DNA of 64,000 nt from Neoceratodus forsteri (taxonomy: Eukaryota; Chordata; Ceratodontiformes; Ceratodontidae): the NCBI GenBank assembly GCA_016271365.2, contig CM057451.1, positions 364,333,501-364,397,500 of the forward strand, written 5' to 3'. Each line of letters starts with the position of its first letter. The first letter of the stretch is position 1. Under the pieces are notes generated by a model, which saw nothing but the letters and a program-made list of their open reading frames with translations, ran no database searches and was not told where the DNA came from. Shown piece after piece: positions 11,106 to 22,013 of the stretch. The position numbers and the translations under genes are program-made.

Positions 11106-11255
11106 TATTGATCTATATAGGGGGTAACATTACCTCCCTTTTTCTGTTGGTGAGACCCCTCCCTGTGCACCCCAGCATCCTACTAGCCTTTCCTACTGCC
11201 TTATCACACTGCTTTGCTACCTTCAGGTCATCAGATATGATGACCCCTGTGACAG
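11105..11255 (-). mobile_element. CR1 fragment
   Basis: On the minus strand this encodes the CR1 stretch between the KDLGV and SRRREVV blocks. On the plus strand it shows the typical 'caccccagcatcctactagcc' and 'caggtcatcagatatgatgac' wording seen in the larger CR1 copies at 2.1 kb and 38.8 kb. Truncated at both ends. Confidence 0.7.
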
Positions 11256-12385
11256 GATAACCATCTGCTAGCTATGTGTATATACTTTTGTTATAAATAT
11301 ATGTTTTTAAATTCTGTTTATGAGACAGGGCAGGGTAAGCAGGCTCATCTGGAAGACTAGCTTTTAAAGAGGAATGACCTTTTGACCCCAAAGCAGTTGC
11401 TTGCTGTAGCTAAATAGCTAGTTTCCTTTTCTGTGTTGACACATAGTTGCAAGACTTCCTGGGACTATAAGGACACCAGGTTATCACACATTGTAAACCA
11501 TTCATTTACTTTGAGGTCAAGGAACCAGGATGCATTTTATGACATATTGGGAGGAACAATTTCCGAACAGCTGCCTGTTACATCTCTCACCACTAGGAGA
11601 GAAATAGTTGTCAGGAAGGTGCTCTGAAGATTAAAGGGGAATGCTCTGATCAAAGAGACCGTTATAATTTAATATTGCTATCTTTGCAGATTTCAAGCAA
11701 GCAGTAAAATTACACCCTTTTGGATATACTTGGTCATGTTGTAAATTAATTACAGGACAAACAGTGACCTTATGAGCTGTGATATCACAGGATGGGAGGG
11801 ACACTTGGCTGTTATTATCAATCTGGCTGAAAGGAATTAGATCTTCTATCTCTGGACTCCTACGAGAACACACACTGTATTCTGGACTTAAAAGCACTTC
11901 TGTCAAGAATAAGTAACACCCAAATGAAAACTAAGTTAGAACTAGCAGTTCAAGTACCAGGTGTTTTGGTTCTGTAATTTCCATTTCTTTTGGACTGTAA
12001 ACATTTATGTATATATGTTCTATGTTTTGAATGTATTTACTATTTTTCTTAATTTTAGTAAACATTTTGGTTTCCTTAATTCTGCCCGAGTCTTTTCTCA
12101 TTCTGCATGTGAATGCTGGAACAGTATTTTGTAAGTCTGACAGAATTTTTAAGCACTTATAGTGTGTTACCAGTTTGCACAAAAGGTAAGAAAAATACCT
12201 AGGTCTCAATTGAGTCAAAAAGGGGAGAACTGTGAACCAGACTGGGTGCTCGCTGGGCTAAGTATTGCACTGCATTTCCCCGAAGAGGATGTGATATTTG
12301 ATCCTGCTAACAGGGCATGCTAGTGAAAAGGGTTCATATTTGACCTCAGGACTTGAGACTAGTAGCAAGCAAGCATGTAAGCAAA
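11256..12385. other. Unassigned unique-looking DNA
   Basis: I see no coding domain, terminal repeat or tandem structure here. Short frames on both strands lack motifs. Confidence 0.4.
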
Positions 12386-12514
12386 CAATCAAATTTTATT
12401 TCTGAAACGCTATTCCAAAGATCATAGCATTTTACAACAGTTACAGATAAAAAACATTTCAATTTCAATAAATCACACATACAAAACATATGTAAACAGC
12501 AGGACTAAATATCA

Positions 12515-13402
12515 TTAAAATGCCAATTCAAATAAATATGTTTTCAGCGCAGACTTGACGGCCTCAACAGATGGGCATTCCCTCATCTGGTGAGGTAGAG
12601 AATTCCACAGGGTCGGTGCTGCAAAAGGGAAAGATCTTGCACCTGAAGTTGTTAAACGGACCTTGGGAATCTCCAGCAATCCCTCATCGGCAGAGCAGAG
12701 AGGATGAAGGGGGCGGTAGGGACAAAGAAGATCTTGTAGGTACCATGGTCCCTGTCCATGTAGGGCTTTATAGGACAGTAACCCAACCTTGAAGGTGATC
12801 CTCCACCACACTGGCAGCCAGTGCAGTCCGTGGAGCACTGGTGTGACATGGCAAGATCTTGATATGCCAGTCAACAACCTAGCAGCCGCATTCTGCACCA
12901 GCTGCAGGTGGCGAAGATTCACCCCTGGCAGCCCTAAATAAAGAGCATTGCAGTAATCAAGGCACGTGGTCACAAAGGAGTGGACCAAGGTAGAAAGGTC
13001 AACAGGTGGGACCAGGTGCTTTATCCAGGCAATATTCCTCAGATGGTAAAATGAGGCCTTGACAATGGCCGACACCTGAAACTTAACAGTCAGCTCGCTG
13101 TCAAGCATAATGCCCAGATTCCACACCCGGTCAGAGGTCACCAGCTGGTTGTCACCCACCCATAATCCAGATGGCTGCCCAGTCGATAATCTCTCTACCC
13201 GATGACCTGGATCCACAACCAACACCTCAGTCTTATCCAGATTCAGTCTCATCCAGTTAGCACTCATCCAGTCGTGAATCTCAGAGAAGCAGTTGTTAAA
13301 GACCGAGACAACATCACCCTGTTCAGGCACAGAAGACACGTACAGTTGAGTATCATCAGCATAGCAGTGAAAACTCAACTCGTACTGCCTAATGATCTCT
13401 CC
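12515..13402 (-). pseudogene. L2 ORF2: YADD box and C-terminal domain
   Basis: A minus-strand frame of 287 codons begins just before the catalytic FHCYADDTQLYVSS and runs to the L2 stop. It shows LNLDKTEVLVV, WNLGIMLDSELT, the LDYCNALYLGLP and QLVQNAAARLLTG blocks, LHGLHWLPVWWRI, and the terminal FPFAAPTLWNSLPHQMRE. The catalytic aspartates are intact. The methionine at 13,378 is not a natural start: the frame continues an RT that is frameshifted near 13.4-13.5 kb. Confidence 0.88.
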
Positions 13403-13495
13403 TAACAGCTACATATACAGCGCGAACAACATGGGGGAAAGCACAGAGCCCTGCGGCACTACACAGGGTAAGGAGATAAAAGCTGAGGAGAAAAC

Positions 13496-14080
13496 TCACA
13501 GCTCAACTCTCTGTGATCTGCCAGTAAGGAATGAGTGAAACCATCTGAGGACTGCACCAGACAGTCCACAGAATAGCCAAAGTTGCTCTAGCAACACCCC
13601 ATGGTCCACGGTATCAAATGCTGCAGAAAGATCAAGAAGGACCAGGATGGAATGGCTCCTCTGATCTCTCACTGTCAGGAGTTCACTAAGTACCCAAACC
13701 AGCGCAATCTCAGTACTTTGTCTCTTTCTGAAACCGGACTGGAGAGGATCATAGATGTCGTGGGTGGTCAGATGTACCTTGAGCTGCAACACGACTGCCT
13801 TCTCAGTAACCTTACCCACAAAAGGCAGGTTAGAGACAGGCCTGTAGTTTGCAAGACAGTCAGGGTCAAGAGAAGATTTTTTCAGGAGGCGGTGAACCAC
13901 CGCCTCCTTCAGGCTGTCTGGAGACACCACAGTCTCTAATGAACACCTAAGTATCTCAGCAAGGACTGGTCTGATTTCCTTTATGCACCCCACCAGGAGG
14001 TGAGTTGGATAAGGGTCCAAACTACAGCAAGTCAGTCACAAGCCTGTGATCATCTTCACAATATCCTCGATCGCCAGCTG
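13496..14080 (-). pseudogene. L2 ORF2: RT fingers and motif A
   Basis: The minus-strand frame 14020-13496 covers RT blocks 1-3: PYPTHLLVGCIKEIRPVL, SLKEAVVHRLLKKSSLDP, YRPVSNLPFVGKVTEKAV, SGFRKRQSTEIAL, motif A LDLSAAFDTVDH and FHSFLTGRSQRVEL. It is separated from the YADD half by about 90 bases holding motif B in a shifted frame. The region to about 14,080 reads as L2 upstream sequence in another frame. Confidence 0.85.
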
Positions 14081-14089
14081 GCCAAAATT

Positions 14090-14711
14090 TGACCAAACTG
14101 GGTGCTAGCAAACTCACACCGACCTCCGCTCTGTTTGTCTCCTGTTCACATATTGCACTTCGAGGTTTGGCACTGTGGGAGCAGAGGGCCTGAACTGCGG
14201 AGTGCATTTGTGACAACCCCCAGATTCCTAAGGCGATGCCAGGGGGGACCTCTCCTTTATACCATGAGAAATTAGTATCTATGGCAGTATAGTAGGTAGG
14301 GACCTTACAGCAGACTACAGTAGGTGGACCCGGAGTTCCTTTTAAATTTTCATCTATTTGTCCTTGGTAAACGAGGTGAAATCAAAATTGGTACGCTGAG
14401 CTGGGTACATGAATGCTGGGACTAATAAAGGAAAAAGTATGAGTACCATAGGTGGTTGACATAAATTGATAGGGAAGATTGTTTGTAATAGTTGTCAGAG
14501 CACAGTAAACAGTGTGGAAGGTCAAGTACCAGACGAGGGTCAGCAGTGTTGTAAGAGAAGTGAAGCGGCACTGGAGAGAGTGTGCTGATGCATTAACAAA
14601 GTTTTTTGCAATGAATTTCCTTACTGTTTGAGATAGTATAATAGTATTGGGCCCTGTTCTCGAATTCCTGCGTAGATGTGCATATGTATGTAGGTGTGGA
14701 AGTGCATACAG
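14090..14711. other. Unassigned DNA between L2 and CR1
   Basis: I recognised no domain or terminal structure. Part of it up to about 14,220 may be further L2 sequence in a degraded frame. Confidence 0.35.
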
Positions 14712-16020
14712 ACATAGAAACACAGAAACTGTCGGCAGATAAGAACCGCTAGGCCTATCCAGTCTGCCCGTAAGCCCTGTACTTGATTACGGCTTCTGAC
14801 CCTCCCTCTACCTTACCTCTATGGTTCCCCTATGTCTGTCCCATGCATGTTTAAATCCACCCACAGTAGTCACTCCCACTACCTACTGTGGCAGACCATT
14901 CCATGCATCCACTACCATACACATGAAGAAAAACTTCCTCACATTCCTTCTTAATGTGCCTCCTTCCAATTTCATGTCATGTACTCCTCCTGTACTGGAA
15001 GATGTATCCCCCACACCTTGTTTATCCCTTGAGGTACCTGAATGTTTATCATGTCTCCTCTCTCCCTCCTCTTCTCCAGCGAGTACATATTGAGGACCCT
15101 TGATCTGTCCTCACAAGTTTTGTGGTGCAAGCCCTGTACCACTTTTGAACCCTGGAGCCACTGGAGGAGTTCTCCCAGCTGCAATCTGAGGACTTCGGTG
15201 AATACTTGAGGACTGAGTGGGACGTGCGGTGGTGAGTTCCTTGGTGACTGCCAGCAACTCCCCTCCCATCCTGTAGCTCTCCCCAGGATTTCTATGGCCC
15301 AAGTGCATAATTTTGCAGTTTTTTGAATTAAACCTCAGTTGCCAGTCCTCAGACCATTTCTGAAGCCTGCCTAGCTCCTTTCTCATGTTCTCTACCCCTT
15401 CCGGAGTATCCACCCTGTTATAGATCTTGGTGTCATCTGCAAACGATCAGACCTTTTGTTCCAGCCCCTCTGCAATGTCACTAATGAAGACATTGAACAG
15501 GACTGGCCCAAAGACTGATCCCTGCGGTTTCCCCTCTGGTCACTTTCCTGTCCTCAGAATGTATCCCATTTACCACCACCCTCTGTCTCCTGTTAGCCCG
15601 TTCCTAACCCAATTCACCACCTTGTGTTCTATGCCCAGACTACCCATCTTGTAAATAAGCCTCTTATGTGGGACGGTGTCGAAGGCCTTGCTGAAATCGA
15701 GGTCGGCGACATACACCCCCCAACCCATTTACTTCCTTCATCACCCAGTCAAAGAAATCTATCAGATTCGTGTGACAAGACCTACCCACTGTGAATCCAT
15801 GCTACCTAGGGTCCTGGGCACCGATGGCTTATAAATGTTCCACTATCCTTTCTTTAAGCAGTGTGTGCATGATCTTCACCACTACTGATGTGAGGCTGAC
15901 TGGTGTATAGTTCCCTGTCTCCTCCCTACTGCCAGATTTGTGTAGAGGGACCACATGTGCCCTCCTCCAATCCTCTGGCACCACTCCTGTGTTGAGTGAC
16001 TCTGTGAACATGGCTGACAG
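14712..16020 (-). mobile_element. CR1 LINE, 5'-truncated (copy B)
   Basis: Minus-strand CR1 of a subfamily distinct from the 1.5-kb copy. The right part encodes [18 protein letters not shown]...NYTPVSLTSVVVKIM (frame 16071-15829). The middle part carries LQKWSEDWQLRFNSKNCKIMHLGHRNPGESY (15413-15111). The 3' UTR ends at about 14,712 in the tail 'acatagaaacacagaaac' followed by the 'cagataagaaccgctaggcc' block. It is followed directly, in the same orientation, by the 3' tail of another CR1 copy at about 16,025. Confidence 0.85.
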
Positions 16021-16021
16021 A

Positions 16022-17290
16022 GGTTGAAACACCGAAATTGTCAGCAGATAAGGACCGCTAGGCCCATCCAATCTGACTGTAAGTCGTGTACTTGACTACA
16101 GTTTCTGACCCTCCCTCAGCTGTACCTCTGTGGTTCTCCCATGCCTGTCCCATGCATGTTTAACTCCTGCCACAGTACTCGCTCCCACTACCTCCTGCAG
16201 CAGACCATTCCATGTGTCCACCACCCTCTCTGTGAAGAAAATCATCCTCATATTCCCTCTTAGCCTGCCACCTTCCAATTTCATGCCCTGCCCCCTCATT
16301 CTTGTACTCCTCCTGTACAGGAAGATGTCTTCCCCTGCACTTTGTTTGTACCCTTGAAGTACTTGAATGTCTCTATTACATCTCCTGTCTACCTTCTCTC
16401 CTCCAGCAAGTACGTATTATGGTCTCTTAATCTCAGCTCCTTTGTTTTGTGGTGCAAGCCCTGTACCATCTTAGTCGCCCTTCTCTGGACCATCTCCAGC
16501 TTGTTTATGCCCTTTCAAAGGTGTGGCCTCCAGAACTGCACACAGTACTCCATGTGAGGCCTGACCAGGGTTTTATATAATGTCATCACTACCTCCCTCC
16601 TCCTGCTGGTGATACCTTTGCTTATGCACCCCAGCATGCCACTGGCCCTCCCCGCTGCCTTTGTAATCTGCTTTGACATTTTCAAGTCATGTGAAATTAT
16701 AACCCCCAGGTCCTTTGTTCCTTGGTGACTGTCAGCAACTGTTCCCCCCCTCCATCTTGTAGCTCTCCCCACGGTTTCTATGCCCCAGGTGCATAATTTT
16801 ACACTTCTTTGATTTAAACCTCAGTAGCCACTCCTCAGACCATTTCTCAAACCCGCATAGGTCCTTGCTCATTTTCTCCACCCCTTCCAGAGTATCCACC
16901 GTGTTGCATATCCTGGTGTCATCTGCAAACAGGCAGACCTTTCCTTCCAGCCCCTCTGCAATTTCACTAATGAAGACATTGAACAGGACTGTCCCAAGGA
17001 CTGATCCCTGCAGTAGCCCGCTGGTCACTCCCCCTCCTCAGGTTGTTTACCACCTATTTACCACCACCCTCTGTCTCCTGTCTGTTAACCAGTTCCTAAC
17101 CCAGGTCACCACCTTGTCTACCATGCCCAGACTACTAATCTTGTTAACAAGCCTCTTATGTGAGATGGTGTCGAAGACCTTGCTGAAATTGAGATAGATG
17201 ATGTCCACTCTCCTCCCCCCCCCCCGATTAACTTCCTTCATCACCCAGTTAAAGAAATCTATCAGATTCGTCTGACATGACCTACCCGCT
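16022..17290 (-). mobile_element. CR1 LINE, 5'-truncated (copy C)
   Basis: This is another CR1 of the same subfamily as copy B, head-to-tail with it. Frames read FSKVFDTISHKRLVNKISSLG and RRQRVVVNRW (17244-17047), [38 protein letters not shown] (17028-16732), KDLGVIISHDLKMSKQITKAA...[16 protein letters not shown] (16772-16515), and the C-terminal RGNMRMIFFTERVVDTWNGLL (16299-16096). The FADD box is intact but the frames are broken. A poly-C tract at 17,216-17,224 lies inside the RT. Confidence 0.87.
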
Positions 17291-17292
17291 GT

Positions 17293-17368
17293 TAGGCCTG
17301 ACCAGGGTTTTATATAATGACATCACTACCTCCCTCCTTCTTCTGGTGACACCCCACCTATGCACCTC
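17293..17368 (-). mobile_element. CR1 scrap (copy D)
   Basis: About 75 bases repeat the wording of copy C at 16,557-16,630 (aggcctgaccagggttttat, then a block ending in ttatgcacc). They are fused directly to copy C at 17,290. This is either an internal rearrangement or a separate truncated insertion. It ends where the ~299-bp tandem repeat begins. Confidence 0.7.
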
Positions 17369-17369
17369 T

Positions 17370-18480
17370 TGTAATTTTTTCACATTTTGACCCCAAATTT
17401 TCAACATTGTCTTCTTATCACCATACCTCATAAACCCCATAGGTGAAAATTTCTTAATCCATGGGAAAATGCTATTCCAGGCCACAGGTGCGGAAACTCA
17501 TTTTGGGCAGGAAGTGTGAAATGACAGCTGTACTGTTCATGAGGTTGTGTGAAGAAATGGCTAGGTTGAAAATTTGGTGTCAAAATATAAAACATTGGCA
17601 AAGTTACGCACATGCGTAGGAAAATTTCAAGTAGTGCGCGTAACTCTGTCTTTTGTTGGCATTTTTCCTCCAAATTTTCGTGCTGGGCTTTTTGGGACCC
17701 TGCCTCATGAACAGTGGTGCTATCATTTTGTTACTCAATCCTGAAAGATGGTTTCGTGCAGCGACTGTGCCATTCCACACCACAGGTGTGAGAACATGTT
17801 TTGGGCAGGATGTGAGAAATGACAGCTGTACTGTTCATGATGCAGCATGGAAAAATGGCTATGTTGAAAATTTGGAGTGATAATATAAATAATTGACCAA
17901 GTTACGCTCGTGCATAGGAAAATTTAAATGAGCATATGTAACTTGGGCATTTGTTGGTATTTTTGCTCCAAATTTTCAACATGGGCTTTTTGGGATCCCA
18001 CCTTGTGAACAGTGGCACTATCATTTCAGTACTCTGTCCTAAAAGGTAATTTCACGCAGCAACTGCGCCATTCTGCGTCACAAGAGCAAAAATACATTTC
18101 AGGCAGGATGTGAAAAATGACAGCTTTACTGTCATGAGGTGGTGTGAAACAATGGCTATGTTGAAAATTTGGAGTCAAAATATTAAAAATAACCAAAGTT
18201 ACGTGAGTACTTATAAAAATGTCAATGAGCACACGTAACTCAGCTATTGTTCGATATTTTTACACCAAATTTTCAACATGGGCTTTTTGAGACCCCACCT
18301 CATCAACAGTGGCACTGTCATTTTGTTAATCGGTCCCAAAAGGTGGTTCCATGCAGTGAGTGCGAAATCACCTTTCGGGACTGAATAATGAAATGACAGT
18401 GACAGTGTTCATGAGGTGTGTCCCAAGAACCCCATGTTGAAAATTTGGTGCAAAAATCTCAAAAAATAGCTGAGATGTCA
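17370..18480. repeat. ~299-bp tandem repeat, 3.7 copies, inverted arms
   Basis: The phrase atgacagctgtactgttcat recurs at 17,521, 17,819 and (as atgacagctttactgt) 18,118, with a diverged version at 18,393. This gives periods of about 298, 299 and 275 bases. Each unit contains ttgaaaatttggwgt...aagttacg on one side and the inverse cgtaact...ccaaattttcaacatggg on the other, so the unit is itself a foldback. Short frames inside are by-products of the array. Confidence 0.85.
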
Positions 18481-18529
18481 ACATAAGTTGAAACTGCCAT
18501 TGACAGCCATTATACAGCGCTTACCTTGA

Positions 18530-19290
18530 TTTTTCAGTTCAAGGTTCGGTTTTGAAGAGTGCAGACATGTTCCGTTCAGAGAAGATGACAGCGCTTGACC
18601 TCCAGTGGTAAGTATGGGGTAAGGGGAGGTACAGGGAGGAGGGTGCACAGAGAGAGGGTTGAGATGGAGAGGGGGGATGGGGAAGACGATGAGGAACCAT
18701 TTTCTTTTTTACAGGGTCAAAAAAAATAATAAAAACAACGGGGGATGGTTTTGTTTCTTTAGGGACAGGAATGTTTCAGCTTTACTGTTATGCTCTGCTG
18801 GATCCTCAATCAAGGCCAACAGATAACGGGGCTGGCAGGAGCACTCGGTGGCCACCCTTGTGAGTGTCACATGGGAGGGAACGGTGCAACAGACAACGAT
18901 GGACAGTTTTTTTCTCCGGGATAAAAGAAAAAAATTACGAGGGACAGTTTTCTTTCTTTCAGGGAGAGTTTGCTATGCAATTGAGGACACTGGGGGGCTG
19001 GGCATCCCCTAGTGCCAGTATCTTATGTTTGGGAGGAGGTGTAGGGTGTTGGGTGCTTAGAGGGAGGGTTGTGTGGGGGGAATAACATAAAAAAATGAGG
19101 GGCTCATTTCAGCAATGTGAGAGAAAGAGAGAGGATGTGAGGAGCTGACCGCAGCAGCTCGCACATTGAGCTGTGTGGCAGTCGGCAACAATGTTGCAGC
19201 ATGCGACTTTACTGTTATGCTCTGCCAGACCCCCAATCAAGACTAACAAATAATGGGGCGGGCAGGAGCACTCAGTGGCCACCCAGGACC
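18530..19290. repeat. ~425-bp direct duplication
   Basis: The block around 18,779-18,860 (ctttactgttatgctctgc ... aggagcactcggtggccacc) is repeated at 19,203-19,285 with the same order and orientation. The sequence between holds matching pyrimidine-rich and 'gggacag' stretches (18.70-18.77 and 18.90-18.97 kb), so this looks like two units of a tandem duplication with indels. Confidence 0.65.
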
Positions 19291-19327
19291 GGGAAGCAAG
19301 GTGGTACATAAATTGCTGCATGTCTTG

Positions 19328-19418
19328 GTGGGCTGAACGGTCATGTAAATCAAAGGGCCGAAGCCCTCTCAGATTAGAGCGGCTTCCGTCCTTTGAAGTG
19401 CATGACCGTTCAGCCCAC
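19328..19418. repeat. 91-bp hairpin with 18-bp perfect arms
   Basis: GTGGGCTGAACGGTCATG at 19,328-19,345 is the exact reverse complement of 19,401-19,418. Inside, aaagggccgaagcc (19,352-19,365) pairs with ggcttccgtccttt (19,381-19,394) with two mismatches. Partial complementarity may extend outward (actcagtgg near 19,270 and ccacactgagt near 19,440), which would make this the centre of a larger foldback MITE. Confidence 0.75.
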
Positions 19419-19679
19419 TAAGCAGAAAGTTGCATCGGGACCACACTGAGTGGTCAATGGGGTAAACTGCCGAGCCCCTAGTTATGTGAACTGCAATGGG
19501 CTCGGCAGTGACACCCCCCACCAAAATCCTGTATTGCCACAATACGTTGGTTTGTGCAAGCGCAACCAACATAATAAAAAAGGAAGCAGAATACAAAATC
19601 TTCACTGGTTTCAAAAAAATAGACTCATACTAAGCAAAACAAAAATAAAAAAAAAACACAGCAATGTGGTGCTGCTCAG

Positions 19680-20345
19680 CTAAAACAACTTGTAGTTGAA
19701 AATGTTTAGGTTTCCACTGAGGGGGATGAGACATTTGAAGTAGTCAGTGAGTTTAAATATTTAGTATTATTTTAGATTCCCAACGAAAGTTTGAAAAACA
19801 CGAAGAACAAACTTCTACTCAACTGAATAAAAAACTGGGAGTATTATAAGCAGTCAAGGACTTTTTGACCAATAAGGCAAGGAAAATGCTAGCCCATAAT
19901 TTTCTGCTGCCAGCAACAGATTATGGGGGCTTTGTATGGGGAGTGGCTTCTGAAAACGTACTAAAGAAACGTATTTGCATGTGTAATTCCATCTGTTGGG
20001 CTGCTCTTAGGGCAAGGTTTAAGGAGCATCATTGCAACCTGTACAAGAAATTGAACTGGTTAATGATTGGGCATCAGGGTGAACTATACAAAAGCTGTTT
20101 TGTGTTTAAAATTTTGCAAAAAGGTAAAGACAGACCATTAGCAGATCCGTTTGTTCCAAAAATTTGTGTACGACCCTTGAGGTCAGATGATTCGGTATCT
20201 ATTCAGATACACTTTTATAAAACAACCAAAAATATCAAAAATCATTTTGTTATACAACTGCCAAACTCTGGAACAAAACTGACTTAGGAATTAGAAAAAT
20301 AGTTAACATTGATCTTTTTAAAATTAAATACAAAAAAATTATTTC
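19680..20345 (+). pseudogene. L2/Rex-like LINE C-terminal fragment
   Basis: The plus strand encodes the region after the RT catalytic box of the same LINE type as at 9.7 kb. It reads VVSEFKYLVLF near 19,740, then the frame 19,865-20,287 with NKARKMLAHNFLLPATDYGGFVWG, the EHHCNLYKKLNWLMIGHQGE block (compare HHCVLYKLLGW in the 9.7-kb copy) and ending FVIQLPNSGTKLT. The conserved order shows homology, but the RT itself is missing and stops interrupt the upstream part. Confidence 0.7.
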
Positions 20346-20601
20346 TAAGGATGCTAGATGTAACTGTTGCTAGTATGATCTTATTGCTGTGTGTACACAG
20401 TAATTGTTTAATGTATCAGCACTTTGCCTTGTAATGTATGTGTTTAGTACAAGAACTGTGTAAAGCTTGTAATTACAGATATGTATCTGTTTACATCTGA
20501 TCATATCTGCACCCAGGTCAAGCCTGTTAAAGGGCCATGTGGCCCAGTGCTTCCTCACCCGAAGCAGAAAAAAGGTAATTTTTAAATACACCTTTAAAAA
20601 G

Positions 20602-20790
20602 AACAGTTACGTAAGAACTTACCATAACAGTAGATCTGCGAGGGGATCTCAGCCATCAGGTCACACTGTCGGAACTTCACCATTGGTGAAGCAGGATCCA
20701 CACACAAGATTTTCCAGCAGTACAACTGGGGCCACCCACACCATCACCTGCTGATGTCATCAACCCTATAAAGGCATGAGCGGCCTTGCT
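20602..20790. repeat. DIRS copy 1 inverted terminal repeat, left
   Basis: Blocks such as catcaggtcacac, aggatccacac, ttccagcagtacaactgggg, ccaccca, tcatcaaccctataaa and gcatgagcggcc appear here. They recur in the same order on the opposite strand at 27,650-27,820. The outermost ~48 bases (20,602-20,649) are also reverse-complementary to 20,973-21,020. Confidence 0.9.
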
Positions 20791-20972
20791 ACCACCTCAG
20801 TTCTTTCCTCCGGAGACTAAGGGAGCAAGCGCGTGCCGCGGGGGACTGAGGAGAGATAGAGAGGTGCCCAGGCCTAAGTAAAAGGCCGGATACACCAGAT
20901 AGCCAGTCTGAGACAAGGACCCCAAACAGGGGGATGGTGGGTGGGAGGGAGAGAGGTCTGATCTAATGACAG

Positions 20973-21060
20973 AGATCCCCTCGAAGATCTACTGTTACGG
21001 TAAGTTTTTACGTAACTATTGTATCTTCTTTGGGGGTATTTAAGTCATCAGGTCACACTC
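20973..21060. repeat. DIRS internal complementary region (ICR)
   Basis: The first half (20,973-21,020, agatcccctcgaagatctac ... cgtaact) is the reverse complement of the left element end at 20,602-20,649. The second half (21,021-21,060, containing cttctttgggggtattta and gtcatcaggtcacac) is the reverse complement of the right element end at 27,781-27,820. An ICR pairing with both termini is the hallmark of DIRS1-type elements, where it is thought to template the ends in a circular intermediate. Confidence 0.85.
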
Positions 21061-22013
21061 TAAGAATGAGTCCCAAGCAGTTACAAGTGTAGCAGAATAG
21101 TCTGGGAAGTAAGCAAACTGAGGTCTGAGACAGAAGGCCCTGGAGAATAGTTCAGCTGAAGCCTGCTTGGGCTCTGGAGGCAACATCCAGACTATAGTGC
21201 TTGGTGAAAGTATGGGCGGTACTCCAGGATGCAGCAGTGCAGATGTCAGCTGCTGAGACCCCTTTGAAGCAAGCCACAGAGGTAGCCATGCCACTCATGG
21301 AGTAGGCTTTCACCACTCCTGGCAACTCCTTGCCATGCTTGTTGTAGCAGAACACAATACAACTAACCAACCATTTGGACAATCATTGTTTGGAAACCCA
21401 AACGCCCTCTCTTTCTTGGGCAAAGGAAACAAAAAGCTGCTTTGACTATCTGCAGGCCTTAGTTCACAGCCGATGATACTTCAGAATTCTGCGCACATCT
21501 AAAGTACTGTATGGAGCAGTGCTTCCTCTGGATTGGCACACTCCGGAAAATACACAGGTAGGTGGATAGACTGGTTCAGGGTAAACTCAAGACACCACCT
21601 TGGGAGAAACTTAGAATTCATGTGCAAAGACAACCTGTCTTTGTGAAAAAACAAATAAAAGGCTCTCTCACCAGAGAGCCTGAAGCTCAGAAATCCTTTG
21701 AGCAGAAGGAACAGAAACCAAAAACAACGCTTTCCATGAGAGAAAGTGGAACTCACAAGTCATGGCTGGCTTAAATGGAGACGGGTAAATTTCTCCAAAA
21801 CAAAATTTAGATCCCAAGCCAGGACAGGGGTATGGATTGGAGGTTTCAGGTGCAGGATGCCTCTGAAAAAAGTACGGGTCACATCCAGCTGGGCCATGGT
21901 ACAACCATCCACAGGCTCACGAAAGGCAAAGACAGCTGAAAGGTGCACCTTGAGGGAGGAATACTGGAGGCCTGAGTCTGACTGTGAAATCAGGTAGTCC
22001 AGAATCTGACTTA
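21040..22013 (-). pseudogene. DIRS copy 1 tyrosine recombinase, C-terminal part
   Basis: Minus-strand frames carry the core of a DIRS YR, which would insert the circular DNA intermediate. 21,948-21,760: SAVFAFREPVDGCTMAQLD, then FFRGILHLKPP and LAWDLNFVLEKF. 21,904-21,668: FLVSVPSAQRISELQAL, whose Arg is the usual first catalytic Arg. 21,756-21,499: HKDRLSLHMNSKFLPRW and NQSIHLPVYFP. 21,382-21,152: GVSAADICTAASWSTAHTF, then the tyrosine in KHYSLDV. The expected HSTRG box reads YSMSG, so the second catalytic His/Arg pair is lost. At least three frames are used. The N-terminus lies beyond the insertion, at 23,503-23,700. Confidence 0.85.

Larger units (their letters stand above)
12386..14080 (-). 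mobile_element. L2 LINE, RT to 3' end
   Basis: This is a well preserved L2 copy on the minus strand. RT frame 14020-13496 carries LLKKSSLDPDCLANYRPVSN, FRKRQSTEIALV and LDLSAAFDTVDHGVLLEQL. A frameshift region near 13.4-13.5 kb holds VVPQGSVLSPMLFALYM. Frame 13378-12515 starts at YADDTQLYVSS and runs to the C-terminal LHWLPVWWRITFK...FPFAAPTLWNSLPHQ...ALKTYLFELAF. The 3' UTR ends near 12,386. The endonuclease is missing, so the copy is 5' truncated. It is the best L2 in the window. Confidence 0.9.
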
